From a virus: a stretch of 53,618 bases of DNA. This document shows positions 39,719-47,619 of the stretch, piece by piece. Positions within the stretch are counted from its first letter, which is position 1, and each line of letters begins with the position of its first letter. The notes below the pieces were generated by a model that worked only from the letters and a program-made list of their open reading frames with translations, searched no databases and was not told where the DNA came from. The stretch is taken from positions 1 through 53,618 of IMG/VR virus record IMGVR_UViG_3300044684_000174, one strand, 5' to 3'. The position numbers and the translations under genes were made by a program.

Positions 39719-41419
39719 ATGAAAAACCTTTTTCGACTCTTCTTACCCTGCTTTATCCTTACGCTGCTTTGCGGCTACACATGGGCGTTACCAAGTCCCA
39801 GTTTTGACACAGCCACGGTAAATACAATCCAGAGTGGTAGCACAGGGATAACTTCGTTCAGTGGCACAATGCAGTTTAATGGGACTGTTTCTGGAACTGG
39901 ATTTACAACTGCTGCGGCTAACGCGGCTCCTGTGCAAAGCGTAAATGGCGCTATAGGCAACATAGAAGGAATGTTGAGCAGCGGTTCGGTAAGCAAACTA
40001 TACATCGCTACCACATGGACAATCTATGACATGCGCTTGCACATCGCGCTGTCTACAACAGGGACGAGCTTTAGTTACATGACAAACAATCCCGTAGGAT
40101 CAGGAACCTCTTCAGCGTTTCGTGACGCGAGTATTCGCAAGCTCGCAGATGGCTATTGGTACATTGCGTTTTGCGGGAGAGCAGACGGCACAGGTTCTTT
40201 AACTCCGGTGATTCGCTCGAACGATCTGGTAAACTGGTCAGACGTTACCAATATTGATTTTTCTGATGTGGGCACAATCAACGACAACTGGGCTCCCCAA
40301 TTGTACCAAGACCCATCGGACCAAACATATGCGGGGCTTCACGTGTTCAATAATATCAGCACTGATGGAGGTACTACCTTCAAAACTTACGAAAAGCATC
40401 CGACTAATGCATCTCTAACGGCATGGAGTCCTGCCGTTCAAGTAACCGGATCAGGGCTGCCTGCGACGTATATCGATTCTGCGTTCTACAAAATCGGTTC
40501 CACCTATTGGTGGATTTACAAAAACCAAGTGGGAAATGTTGGACTCATCGAGACAGCCACAAGCAGCAGTTTGACAAGCGGCTATGTGGTCAATCACTCC
40601 GGCGACTGGATGGGTATAGGGTCGAGTGTCGAAGGTCCGTGTTTAGCACCTAACGTTGCAGGAAATGGGTATTATCTTTATGTTGACGGTTACTCTTCAC
40701 TTTCCCTCGCGACTCGGGGAATCCAAGTGGTTCCATTGAATTCCAGCCTTAGTGCCACTACTGGAGCGATCCAGTTTTGGGGAACATCACTAGAAGCGAA
40801 GCACTGCGATGTGATCGTCGAAACAGATACAACGGCTATTCGTAAAATTCTTTCGACCGTGGTTTCGGATGGGAAGGGCACTCCACAGAGTGCAAACGGA
40901 ATTTACGTAGCCCGCAAAATAGTGGCTGGAGGGGTAGATAATCAATTTTCCACAAGGTTGCCAAACAATTACGCGCAACTGGAAGTTGGAGGTCCAGACG
41001 ATGCTGCTACTTACATTCAAATGCGCGGCATGGGGCCGAAAGTGCTTTTGTTTGACAAGGATAATGACGGCCAAGATGTCTTCTTGACTAGGCAGGCAAC
41101 AGGCGGCACCGACTACGGTCGGTTCATTGGTGGAACAAATAACGCAGAGTGGTACGGGACGCACACTTTTGATATAGGCGCAAAAATTGGGACTAACGGA
41201 ACAACTATAAACGCCTTTGTGAGTGGGACTGCAACGCTAACGAGCGGCTCTGCCTGGGTTGTGGACAGTAACATCGCTGCTGGATCAGGCCCAACGCTAG
41301 TTGGACTTGGCACAACCAACGCTGGATATTTGAGTGTCGCGCTGGCCTCTGGTTCAATGCAGATCATTAGCTCGAACGCGTCCGACGCGAGAAGCGTGCG
41401 CTGGTCCATCCAGAACTAG
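39719..41419 (+). CDS. Secreted GH43-like five-bladed propeller protein (fibre/depolymerase candidate)
   Basis: 566 residues beginning with a signal peptide (KN..R, then LFLPCFILTLLCGYTWA, likely cut after A23). Residues 130-330 show the GH43 propeller order: FRDASIRKLADGYWYIAFC (D136), WAPQLYQD, YIDSAFYKIGSTYWWI (D253), SVEGPCLAPNVAGNGYYLYV (E305), fitting the three acids of GH43 enzymes. The C-terminal 200 residues are fibre-like (TNNAEWYGTHTF...). Whether it is secreted from the host or a virion fibre is open. Starts three bases after the previous TAA. Confidence 0.65.
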   Translation: MKNLFRLFLPCFILTLLCGYTWALPSPSFDTATVNTIQSGSTGITSFSGTMQFNGTVSGTGFTTAAANAAPVQSVNGAIGNIEGMLSSGSVSKLYIATTWTIYDMRLHIALSTTGTSFSYMTNNPVGSGTSSAFRDASIRKLADGYWYIAFCGRADGTGSLTPVIRSNDLVNWSDVTNIDFSDVGTINDNWAPQLYQDPSDQTYAGLHVFNNISTDGGTTFKTYEKHPTNASLTAWSPAVQVTGSGLPATYIDSAFYKIGSTYWWIYKNQVGNVGLIETATSSSLTSGYVVNHSGDWMGIGSSVEGPCLAPNVAGNGYYLYVDGYSSLSLATRGIQVVPLNSSLSATTGAIQFWGTSLEAKHCDVIVETDTTAIRKILSTVVSDGKGTPQSANGIYVARKIVAGGVDNQFSTRLPNNYAQLEVGGPDDAATYIQMRGMGPKVLLFDKDNDGQDVFLTRQATGGTDYGRFIGGTNNAEWYGTHTFDIGAKIGTNGTTINAFVSGTATLTSGSAWVVDSNIAAGSGPTLVGLGTTNAGYLSVALASGSMQIISSNASDARSVRWSIQN

Positions 41420-41452
41420 CAATGCCATAACTCCCTCGAACTACAAGGACGT

Positions 41453-41782
41453 ATGCTCACTTTCAACCAGCGAAACATACTAAAAATCCTGTGGATGCCT
41501 GCTGAAGTCCTGAAAGAAGATATGCACCGAAGCGTACTACCCGAACTGCTAAAGTCCTACGTGTCTCTGGCGTTCTCGGCTGGCACGACCTTCATGTATT
41601 GGATGGACCTGATTCATCATCTTCTAGGAGACGTGGCGATCATCGCCTCGATAGCGGCAGCGATTTACTCTGTTCAAGCCTCGCGGGCTACGATCAAGAA
41701 ATCCGAGTCAAAACCCAAGCCAAGACCCAAACATGAAAAAGGCACTCATCATCCTGAGCATCGCGGCCATCACGGCCATTAG
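41453..41782 (+). CDS. Two-helix membrane protein, holin candidate, 109 aa
   Basis: Has an AAGGAC SD-like site, then two hydrophobic segments (YVSLAFSAGTTFMYWMDLI, GDVAIIASIAAAIYSV) and a highly basic His-rich tail (KKSESKPKPRPKHEKG ... HHGH). It is the first gene of the lysis block and its tail-charged layout fits class II holins. It overlaps the next gene. Confidence 0.55.
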   Translation: MLTFNQRNILKILWMPAEVLKEDMHRSVLPELLKSYVSLAFSAGTTFMYWMDLIHHLLGDVAIIASIAAAIYSVQASRATIKKSESKPKPRPKHEKGTHHPEHRGHHGH

Positions 41783-42149
41783 CTTTGCAGACACGTTCCC
41801 AGGGACCACGACTCCGCAAAACTCGGATCGAGACACGCAATCGCTCTGGCGAATCAACAGGCTGTTGTATGAGGCAGCGAACGGCATTAAGCCGCTTCAG
41901 ATTGCAACGTCTGGAACCTCCACAACCACGGCGACGGTTTCAGGAACCAATTTGACGACTTCAGGGACGTTGGCCGCTGGTGCTCGTTCTGTAGTGTTCA
42001 TTTCGAGCAGCAACTTCGCTGGATCAATCGCTACGGCTGTAGTTCCAGCATCCAACACGCAAACGCTTCGTGCGCCCGATGGAATGACTCTATCGGCGAT
42101 TCCTTATACCGTAACCTCTGGGACGTTAGGCGTCCTTAAAACCCAATGA
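41733..42149 (+). CDS. Exported protein with signal peptide, 138 aa
   Basis: A Sec signal peptide KKALIILSIAAITAISFA is likely cut before DTFPG. The mature part is a Ser/Thr-rich beta protein (TSTTTATVSGTNLTTSGTLA) like a fibre or pilin-like fold. ATGA-coupled to the next gene. Unknown function. Confidence 0.5.
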   Translation: MKKALIILSIAAITAISFADTFPGTTTPQNSDRDTQSLWRINRLLYEAANGIKPLQIATSGTSTTTATVSGTNLTTSGTLAAGARSVVFISSSNFAGSIATAVVPASNTQTLRAPDGMTLSAIPYTVTSGTLGVLKTQ

Positions 42150-42418
42150 CAAAAACCCAAATACGTGCTGCTCTGTATGTCACATTGGCAGTCGGCGCAA
42201 CCCTTCAGCAAGGGATTGCAGGTGTTCACTCTGTCAAAGACGGCGTGATTCTGGCGATTTCGGTGATCGTAACAGCAGCGACAACCCTCCGTGCATTCAT
42301 CGACACAACCCCAGCAGATGAAGCAGCGCTTGCGGCCAAAACACCTACCGCTTTATCAGCTAGACAAGACACCTCTGATAAGGTAATAGCTGAGGCTTCA
42401 GTAGAGAAATTACCATGA
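42146..42418 (+). CDS. Two-helix membrane protein, second holin candidate, 90 aa
   Basis: TQIRAALYVTLAVGATLQQG and GVILAISVIVTAATTLRAFI are two hydrophobic segments, then a soluble tail with Ala/Thr/Lys. Its size and place upstream of a lipoprotein and peptidase fit a holin or antiholin. Coupled by ATGA on both sides. Confidence 0.55.
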   Translation: MTKTQIRAALYVTLAVGATLQQGIAGVHSVKDGVILAISVIVTAATTLRAFIDTTPADEAALAAKTPTALSARQDTSDKVIAEASVEKLP

Positions 42419-42990
42419 AAACCAAACTTCTTATTGTCGCTTCACTTGTCACTGTTATTGCCTTACCAGCGTGCCAGAATTTACAAACCGCGCTCAACTC
42501 TACCACGGCGCACGAGATCGAACAGAACGTTGCACCCCTCGTTGCTGGGTACGCGGCCACCGGCAAAGTCAACGAAGCCCAGGCTATCAACGTCGGGCTT
42601 CAGTCCATCGCTGATCTGGCTCCTGCTACTTGGCAGCAGGCAGGTGTGAGCCAGTTCTCAGACTTGATCCGGAACACGGTAGCTGCGTTCACCGGGGACA
42701 AGGGGTCGGGCACAACCCTTGGCCAGCGCATCGCACAAGCAGTTGTAACCGCGCTACCGAGTAACCCGACTCCAGTGCAGGTAAAGGCCGCTGTCGTGAC
42801 TGCGGGGGTAACCGCAAGCACTGCCGCAAACGCTCCTGTACCAGCGGCCACTCCCGCACCGGTGGGTGAGCTTCTTTCGCAATCGCAAGTGACTTCAGAG
42901 GTAAAGTTCGGCTACAGCGCTTACCCGAACCCAAACAGCGACCCTACCAACCCAGCGCGTAATCGCCAGATCGCCCAAGTTCTTCATTGA
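42415..42990 (+). CDS. Lipoprotein, 191 aa (possible outer-membrane spanin)
   Basis: KTKLLIVASLVTVIALPACQ: the lipobox LPAC marks signal peptidase II cleavage, leaving a lipid-anchored Cys. The mature part is Ala/Thr/Val-rich and helical. As phages of diderm hosts often use a lipid-anchored spanin, this is a candidate, but no matching partner has been identified. Confidence 0.55.
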   Translation: MKTKLLIVASLVTVIALPACQNLQTALNSTTAHEIEQNVAPLVAGYAATGKVNEAQAINVGLQSIADLAPATWQQAGVSQFSDLIRNTVAAFTGDKGSGTTLGQRIAQAVVTALPSNPTPVQVKAAVVTAGVTASTAANAPVPAATPAPVGELLSQSQVTSEVKFGYSAYPNPNSDPTNPARNRQIAQVLH

Positions 42991-42996
42991 ATTTCC

Positions 42997-43257
42997 ATGA
43001 CGCGTTACCGGCGAGCGATGGAAGCTGCGGATAGTGAGGACAAAGAGAAATTCTGGTTCCGCGTTCGTGCCGCTGCCTTGATTGTGGCTGGGTTGGTTCT
43101 CCTATTTGTGTGTTGTGGGTGCCAGAACCTATCACAATACGCTCGCCGGGACATGTCTCAAATTTCCCACCGAACGACAGTCCAACTCAACCCTTTCCCC
43201 GTAGTGACCAGCGAATGGCGTTTCATTCTCCGGCCGGTCACCGCATCCCCAAAATGA
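42997..43257 (+). CDS. Small membrane protein with Cys-rich end, 86 aa
   Basis: One membrane segment AALIVAGLVLLFVCCGC is preceded by a basic helix. CCGC is close to a lipobox but lacks its -3 residue rule. The rest is a short tail. Might be a small spanin partner. Six bases after the previous TGA. Confidence 0.45.
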   Translation: MTRYRRAMEAADSEDKEKFWFRVRAAALIVAGLVLLFVCCGCQNLSQYARRDMSQISHRTTVQLNPFPVVTSEWRFILRPVTASPK

Positions 43258-43757
43258 AAGTTCTTATTTGGCGTGAGCACTCCGGCGACCCGCTCTCCAA
43301 AGTCATTGAAGCTATCACCCGTGGAAGCTACACGCACGCCGCGCTACTGGTGCATGGGGCTTCTCTAAGCATCGTAGAAGCGTATTGGCCGGAGCTTCGT
43401 ACTCGCGCTCTTACTGAAGCAGAACTTCCTGGCCTTGACGTTTTCGCTGTCGAAGGGCTGACGCCCGAGATCGAGCAGAAGCTCATCGACTGGTGGGCTG
43501 AGAAGATTCAACAGCATGTAGCTTACTCCCTGAAAGGTTTGGCACGTTTCAGCCCAGTGCTCCGTTTGCTGTTTGGGGAAGGCAGTGATGCTGATACCCA
43601 CAAAGAGATGTTCTGCTCCCAGGCTGTGGCGCAAGGTTTCGAGGACTGCGGCCTTCCGCTTCTGCACGAGCATTCTTGGTGCGTTGACCCAGAACGGTTG
43701 AGTGGGTCACCGCTGCTTACCAAGCTGGGGGATGGCACAATCTTACTCAAGAAGTAA
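43254..43757 (+). CDS. Papain-like peptidase/amidase, permuted YiiX type
   Basis: 167 residues, start overlapping the previous TGA (ATGA). H28 in RGSYTHAALLV, E42 in SIVEAYWPELRT and C121 in KEMFCSQAVAQGFED mark a circularly permuted NlpC/P60-like (YiiX/DUF830) site. It could cut peptide cross-links or amides in the cell wall. Next to a double-psi beta-barrel protein, so a two-part lysis module is likely. Confidence 0.75.
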   Translation: MKVLIWREHSGDPLSKVIEAITRGSYTHAALLVHGASLSIVEAYWPELRTRALTEAELPGLDVFAVEGLTPEIEQKLIDWWAEKIQQHVAYSLKGLARFSPVLRLLFGEGSDADTHKEMFCSQAVAQGFEDCGLPLLHEHSWCVDPERLSGSPLLTKLGDGTILLKK

Positions 43758-43762
43758 CCCTT

Positions 43763-44221
43763 ATGTTCGAGATCCAGAGGGATGGCAACGACATCCTCGC
43801 GCTCAACGTCATTGTAACGTGTTTTGGGGGTGGCTACGATAGCGGTGATAACGGACAAACCGAATCCGGCGTGTTGAACGACGGCAGCGACCCAAACCTC
43901 TTGGGTTGCGCTCTGCCAATCCGCTCCACTGAAGCCGCGACAAAGGGAAGCCCGCTCGCCTGTGCAACCAAACCCCATATCCCTTGGGGCACACTGGTAC
44001 GGTTCTGGCGGGCTGATATGCCGGAGAGCACCGGCATTACGGTTAAGCTGATTGACAACGGCCCAGACGTTAAGAAATACCCTTCCCACGCCGGAGATTT
44101 AACGGTGGCCGCCGCAGCCCATTTTTGGCCGAACACGTCTCGTTGCTTGCTACCGAACAACTTCGAGATGCGGCTCAATTACCGCGTCATCGGGGCTGTG
44201 CCGTACACCTCGCTAAGCTAG
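43763..44221 (+). CDS. Double-psi beta-barrel lysin candidate (RlpA-like)
   Basis: 152 residues. SGDNGQTESGVLNDGSDPNL, GCALP, PWGTLVRFWRA and ITVKLIDNGPD (D98), then DLTVAAAAHF follow the RlpA/EG45-like barrel order; the acid D98 sits where RlpA has its catalytic Asp, and H120 might be the partner. Its closest relative in the genome is the virion domain at 22050. Most likely the soluble lytic transglycosylase-like enzyme. Ends by overlapping the opposite-strand gene by nine bases. Confidence 0.65.
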   Translation: MFEIQRDGNDILALNVIVTCFGGGYDSGDNGQTESGVLNDGSDPNLLGCALPIRSTEAATKGSPLACATKPHIPWGTLVRFWRADMPESTGITVKLIDNGPDVKKYPSHAGDLTVAAAAHFWPNTSRCLLPNNFEMRLNYRVIGAVPYTSLS

Positions 44222-44548
44222 GTTCCGTTTTTCGAGTTCCGCGTAGACGTCTTCCGGGGCACACTTGGAAGACGGTAGCGGGTGGATCACTTCCTCTGGC
44301 TCTGCGCGGTACTCCCTAGTTTCCTCGTGGACTGCTGCAAACACTAGCTTCTCACCGTTTGCTTTCAGCAGTTCCCTTGCTTGCTCTGCTTGATCGAAAG
44401 TGGGGAAGATGAAAGCTTCATCCCTGTCCTCCGTCCACTCCCATTCATCCTCCGCGAACAGGGACGGAACATGCTTTAGGTAAAGCGTCACTGGGGCTGG
44501 GTCCACCACCAGCTTCCGTACACATCCGCGGGGGATTATGGGGTTCAT
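44213..44548 (-). CDS. Hypothetical protein, 111 aa
   Basis: Strand-turn-helix protein (VRKLVVDPAPVTLYLKHVPS, then EAFIFPTFDQAEQARELLKA, LVFAAVHEETREYRAEPE). The layout resembles small phage proteins of the MazG/toxin-like or reading-type group, but no family can be named. Last gene of the leftward set. Confidence 0.45.
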   Translation of the reverse strand: MNPIIPRGCVRKLVVDPAPVTLYLKHVPSLFAEDEWEWTEDRDEAFIFPTFDQAEQARELLKANGEKLVFAAVHEETREYRAEPEEVIHPLPSSKCAPEDVYAELEKRNLA

Positions 44549-44549
44549 A

Positions 44550-44744
44550 TCATGGCATAAGGTTCAAGCTACTTTTGCTCATCTTGCGGCCCGCCTTCTT
44601 CCTTCGCCGTTTTGTACCAGCTCCTCCGTGTCCGTGGGTATTACCACGTAGGTGGTGGTATTGGATGTACTCGGCTTTGACAAACCTGTTACGTGGGGGC
44701 GGCACCACCCCGCCACACCCGCATTTGCATTTTACTTCTGGCAT
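44550..44744 (-). CDS. Cys-rich basic small protein, 64 aa
   Basis: PEVKCKCGCGG at the N-terminus gives three Cys in a short knuckle, then a long basic region (GTKRRRKKAGRKMSKSS). A zinc-stabilised, nucleic-acid-binding small protein is plausible; phage homologues of this CxCGCG pattern are common and uncharacterised. Confidence 0.5.
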   Translation of the reverse strand: MPEVKCKCGCGGVVPPPRNRFVKAEYIQYHHLRGNTHGHGGAGTKRRRKKAGRKMSKSSLNLMP

Positions 44745-44749
44745 AGGGA

Positions 44750-44983
44750 TTAGAACATTGGATCATCCATTGATGGCGGACGAACAGGACGTGGCAAGCT
44801 GCCGTGTGACTTTCTCCATTCGCAGAACGCCTGAAACAGCTCCTTACCGCCCCGTACTTGTGCAGCAGTGCTCTTGAGCTGACGCTCTCGTGCTTCGCCT
44901 TGCTTGAAGACTCTGCCGTCATCGCTGAAGGAGTAGTACCAGTCGTGCTTAGCCAGATCGTCGTAGAATTCTTGTATTGTCAT
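44750..44983 (-). CDS. Hypothetical protein, 77 aa, with MDDPMF tail
   Basis: Aromatic-rich N-terminus (FYDDLAKHDWYYSFSDDGRV) and GKELFQAFCEWRKSHG helix. The last six residues MDDPMF repeat those of the HTH protein at 9125. Start overlaps the TGA of the helicase gene. Unknown function. Confidence 0.55.
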   Translation of the reverse strand: MTIQEFYDDLAKHDWYYSFSDDGRVFKQGEARERQLKSTAAQVRGGKELFQAFCEWRKSHGSLPRPVRPPSMDDPMF

Positions 44984-46356
44984 GCTGCTTTACGGTAGCT
45001 CTCCAACATCTGGAGAGCGGAAATTAGTCGGGCCTCGTTTTCGGCTTTGTTGGCCAGTGCTTCAGCCACTGCGTCATCTACCGTCCCAGGCACCATGAGA
45101 CGGTACACCTTCGTAACGTTCTGCTGCCCACGGCGGGCGAGACGTGCAATCATCTGTTCGTAGATCTCACGGGAATAGGTGAGCGAGATCCACACCATCG
45201 CCGATGACCCGTATTGGAGGTTGAGCCCGTGGCCTACTGAAGCCGGATGAGCTACGAGCATGGGGATCTTCCCGGCATTCCAGTCGGTGAGTAGCTTCGT
45301 CTGGTCCTTCACACTCTTGGCGTCAGTAAAGAACCTCGCCTGGGGGAACTGTTCACGGATGCGGTCCTGCTCGTGCTGGAATATCACCGCCACGAGAAGA
45401 GGCTGTTTCTCTTGTTTAGCGATGCGCTTGAGCGCGTCGAACTTGAGATTGTGGATCGGGTGGACATCCCGTTCCTCGTCGTAGATATGCCCGCTGGTAA
45501 ACTGCAATAACTTTGTGACGAGAGCGGCAGCGTTGGCAACGTTGAGTATCTTATCCTTCCGCAACTGCAACACGAGATCCGCTTCAAGCCGGAGGTACTG
45601 CTTGCGTAGCTCGGGGCTGAACTCCAGTTCGATATCCTCGTAGTGCGTGTCTGGGATATCTAACCAGTCAGATGACTTAAGCGTGATCGTGATGTCACTG
45701 ATCTTGCTCTCCAGCGTGTCTACGGCACCAAGCTTGGTTTCCCATTTAGCAAAGTCCCTTTCAGGTTTGTAGAAGTAGCTCTTCTGAAAATCAGTAACGT
45801 TGCGGCCCAGCCGTTGCCCGCCGTCGATCAATCGGACTTGCGCGAACAAGTCCATCCAGGAGTTAGGCATCGGTGTGCCGGTGAGCCCCCAATGGCGCTC
45901 AGCACGGGGCACCTTCCTACGGTAGAAGTTGATTCGCTTGGAGCTGGGATTCTTGGCGCGGGTCAACTCGTCAAAGATCACCACGTCATACGGTAGTGTA
46001 CCACGTCGCCGTTCAACTAACTCAGCGACGATCTTGAGCGAGTCATAGTTGATCGTGTAGATGTGGGCTGTGCCATTAAGGAAAGCCCGTTGACCCTTTT
46101 CCTCTCGAAGGTTGGCAACACGCATCCACTTGAACTGGTCCCACGTTTTGACCTCCATCGGCCAAGTCAGGTTCGCCACGCGCAGAGGGGCAACGACAAG
46201 CGCGGACGTAGCTTCAGCGCCAAGGAAAAGCTCGTTGAGGGTGTCTAGGCATGCAGCCGTCTTGCCAATGCCCATGCCGACGAAAGCAAGCGCGTCCTCG
46301 CACTGTAGCAAGTGCTCCTTGATTAGTTCTTGAGGCTCTACTGGTTCAAAACGCAT
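44980..46356 (-). CDS. SNF2/DEAD-like helicase
   Basis: 458 residues. FVGMGIGKTAACLDTL (Walker A, residues 27-34), VVAPLRVANLTW (Ia), VVIFDELTRAK (Walker B DELT, 129-132), HWGLTGTPMPN (III), LLVAVIFQHEQDRI (IV), GLNLQYGSSAMVWISLTYSR (V) and IARLARRGQ (VI) are all present. It uses ATP to remodel DNA or displace proteins. This set with polymerase A, VRR-NUC and DUF2800/DUF2815 is a known replication module of tailed phages. Confidence 0.92.
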   Translation of the reverse strand: MRFEPVEPQELIKEHLLQCEDALAFVGMGIGKTAACLDTLNELFLGAEATSALVVAPLRVANLTWPMEVKTWDQFKWMRVANLREEKGQRAFLNGTAHIYTINYDSLKIVAELVERRRGTLPYDVVIFDELTRAKNPSSKRINFYRRKVPRAERHWGLTGTPMPNSWMDLFAQVRLIDGGQRLGRNVTDFQKSYFYKPERDFAKWETKLGAVDTLESKISDITITLKSSDWLDIPDTHYEDIELEFSPELRKQYLRLEADLVLQLRKDKILNVANAAALVTKLLQFTSGHIYDEERDVHPIHNLKFDALKRIAKQEKQPLLVAVIFQHEQDRIREQFPQARFFTDAKSVKDQTKLLTDWNAGKIPMLVAHPASVGHGLNLQYGSSAMVWISLTYSREIYEQMIARLARRGQQNVTKVYRLMVPGTVDDAVAEALANKAENEARLISALQMLESYRKAA

Positions 46357-46361
46357 TACAG

Positions 46362-46571
46362 TTATTCTAGCTCAGTTAAAATCCCTAAAACCTTTGGTTC
46401 CCCAATAATTTGATAGGTCTGATCCGCTTTAGACATAGCGCGTTGAACTTGTTCAATGCCTTCCTTACTTGCTTGTCGTAACAGTTGCTCAACATTGCAG
46501 TCTGGTCCCCAAATACCAGCAGTCACTTCAACAGTTACTTGAATTTTTGCTTTTGCGGTTACACGGCTCAT
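46362..46571 (-). CDS. Hypothetical small protein, 69 aa
   Basis: Beta start (KAKIQVTVEVTAGIWGPD) and helix VEQLLRQASKEGIEQVQRAM. It lies between helicase and VRR-NUC genes and is ATGA-coupled. No function recognised. Confidence 0.5.
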   Translation of the reverse strand: MSRVTAKAKIQVTVEVTAGIWGPDCNVEQLLRQASKEGIEQVQRAMSKADQTYQIIGEPKVLGILTELE

Positions 46572-46864
46572 AAGCTCTCCAGATCAATTATTCTTTTTCC
46601 GTCGATTACGTTGTCTACCACGTAGACAGTGTGTTTCTTACTTCGTATCTTTGCTATCTCAACTTCTTGGCCGGGTGACGGTTTACAACCTTTCCGCTTA
46701 AACTCGATCCAAAACACCCTACCACCATCCACGAGAAACTGACGGTCTGGAACGCTGCGACAGGAAGGGCTAGTGAACTTATAAACGAGCATGCCTTTGG
46801 ACTTTGCATAGTCACAAACCTTCTTTTCAATATCCTTCTCCAGCGGGTCGGGGTTGGCTGGCAT
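46568..46864 (-). CDS. VRR-NUC domain nuclease, 98 aa
   Basis: Start ATG 46862-46864, one base after the upstream TAA. EKKVCDYAKSKGMLVYKF, then VPDRQFLVDGG (D40), VFWIEFKRKGCKPSPGQEVE (E54, K56, Q66) is the VRR-NUC (PD-(D/E)xK) active site. Such phage proteins cut branched DNA. The next gene down is the helicase. Confidence 0.9.
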   Translation of the reverse strand: MPANPDPLEKDIEKKVCDYAKSKGMLVYKFTSPSCRSVPDRQFLVDGGRVFWIEFKRKGCKPSPGQEVEIAKIRSKKHTVYVVDNVIDGKRIIDLESL

Positions 46865-46865
46865 G

Positions 46866-47615
46866 TTAGTCTCTCTTAACAGGCCCAATAAACTTGATGC
46901 GATAGTTCTTGTACTTGCTGCGCTTCTCCCCTTCACAGTAACGCTTGAACGCGTCCAATGGAGTCTCACCTTTCTGCATATCGATGCCATGCCCAATAGT
47001 TCCACCCTTCCAGTCATTCTTACCTGGGCCTACTTCCTCACTAAACCGGATGTCCAAACTGCGATGAATCTTGGCTGGCCAAAACCATTTCATCCATCTG
47101 AACCAACCTTCACCACGATGCCACTCTCGTTCCTCGATAAAGCAGGTTGCAATGATGCGCTTCCCGTCGTAGTCCTCAATCTCGAATTGTTCTGATGGGC
47201 AGGTCTCGCGGACTCGCATGAACTCGAAAAAGTCTCCTGCCTGTGTAGCAAAGTGATCACCGACTGGAGTGTAAACGCTGCTACGGACACACCTCCATTG
47301 CTTCCACGGTAGATGCTTGCACCAGTCTTTAGTAGTGCGGCTGTCATGGGTTTGCTGACCAAACTTGACAATCAGGAAGTCGTATCCGTTCCCCATATCG
47401 TGAAGTGAGATACCATACTCTTTTTCGTTAAATCCTCCGGCCGGTTTGATGTTGAAAGGCATCTTGATCCGCAGCGCCCATCCAAACCCAACAAGGGTGA
47501 AATACGTGATAGCTTCATCTTCATCGGCACCAGTCAAGCGGATAGAGAAAAGCTTTGTCCACGGACCTACGGTGAATGGTCCCCAGTTTCTGTCATGTTC
47601 GGTCATTCTGCTCAT
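46866..47615 (-). CDS. Conserved replication-module protein, 249 aa
   Basis: Strand-rich protein: FSIRLTGADEDEAITYFTLV, GFGWALRIKMPFNI, then GHGIDMQKGETPLDAFKRYC near the C-terminus. Found between polymerase and VRR-NUC genes here, as I have seen in related phages. No fold or enzymatic motif can be assigned. Starts four bases after the polymerase stop. Confidence 0.6.
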   Translation of the reverse strand: MSRMTEHDRNWGPFTVGPWTKLFSIRLTGADEDEAITYFTLVGFGWALRIKMPFNIKPAGGFNEKEYGISLHDMGNGYDFLIVKFGQQTHDSRTTKDWCKHLPWKQWRCVRSSVYTPVGDHFATQAGDFFEFMRVRETCPSEQFEIEDYDGKRIIATCFIEEREWHRGEGWFRWMKWFWPAKIHRSLDIRFSEEVGPGKNDWKGGTIGHGIDMQKGETPLDAFKRYCEGEKRSKYKNYRIKFIGPVKRD

Positions 47616-47619
47616 AGTA

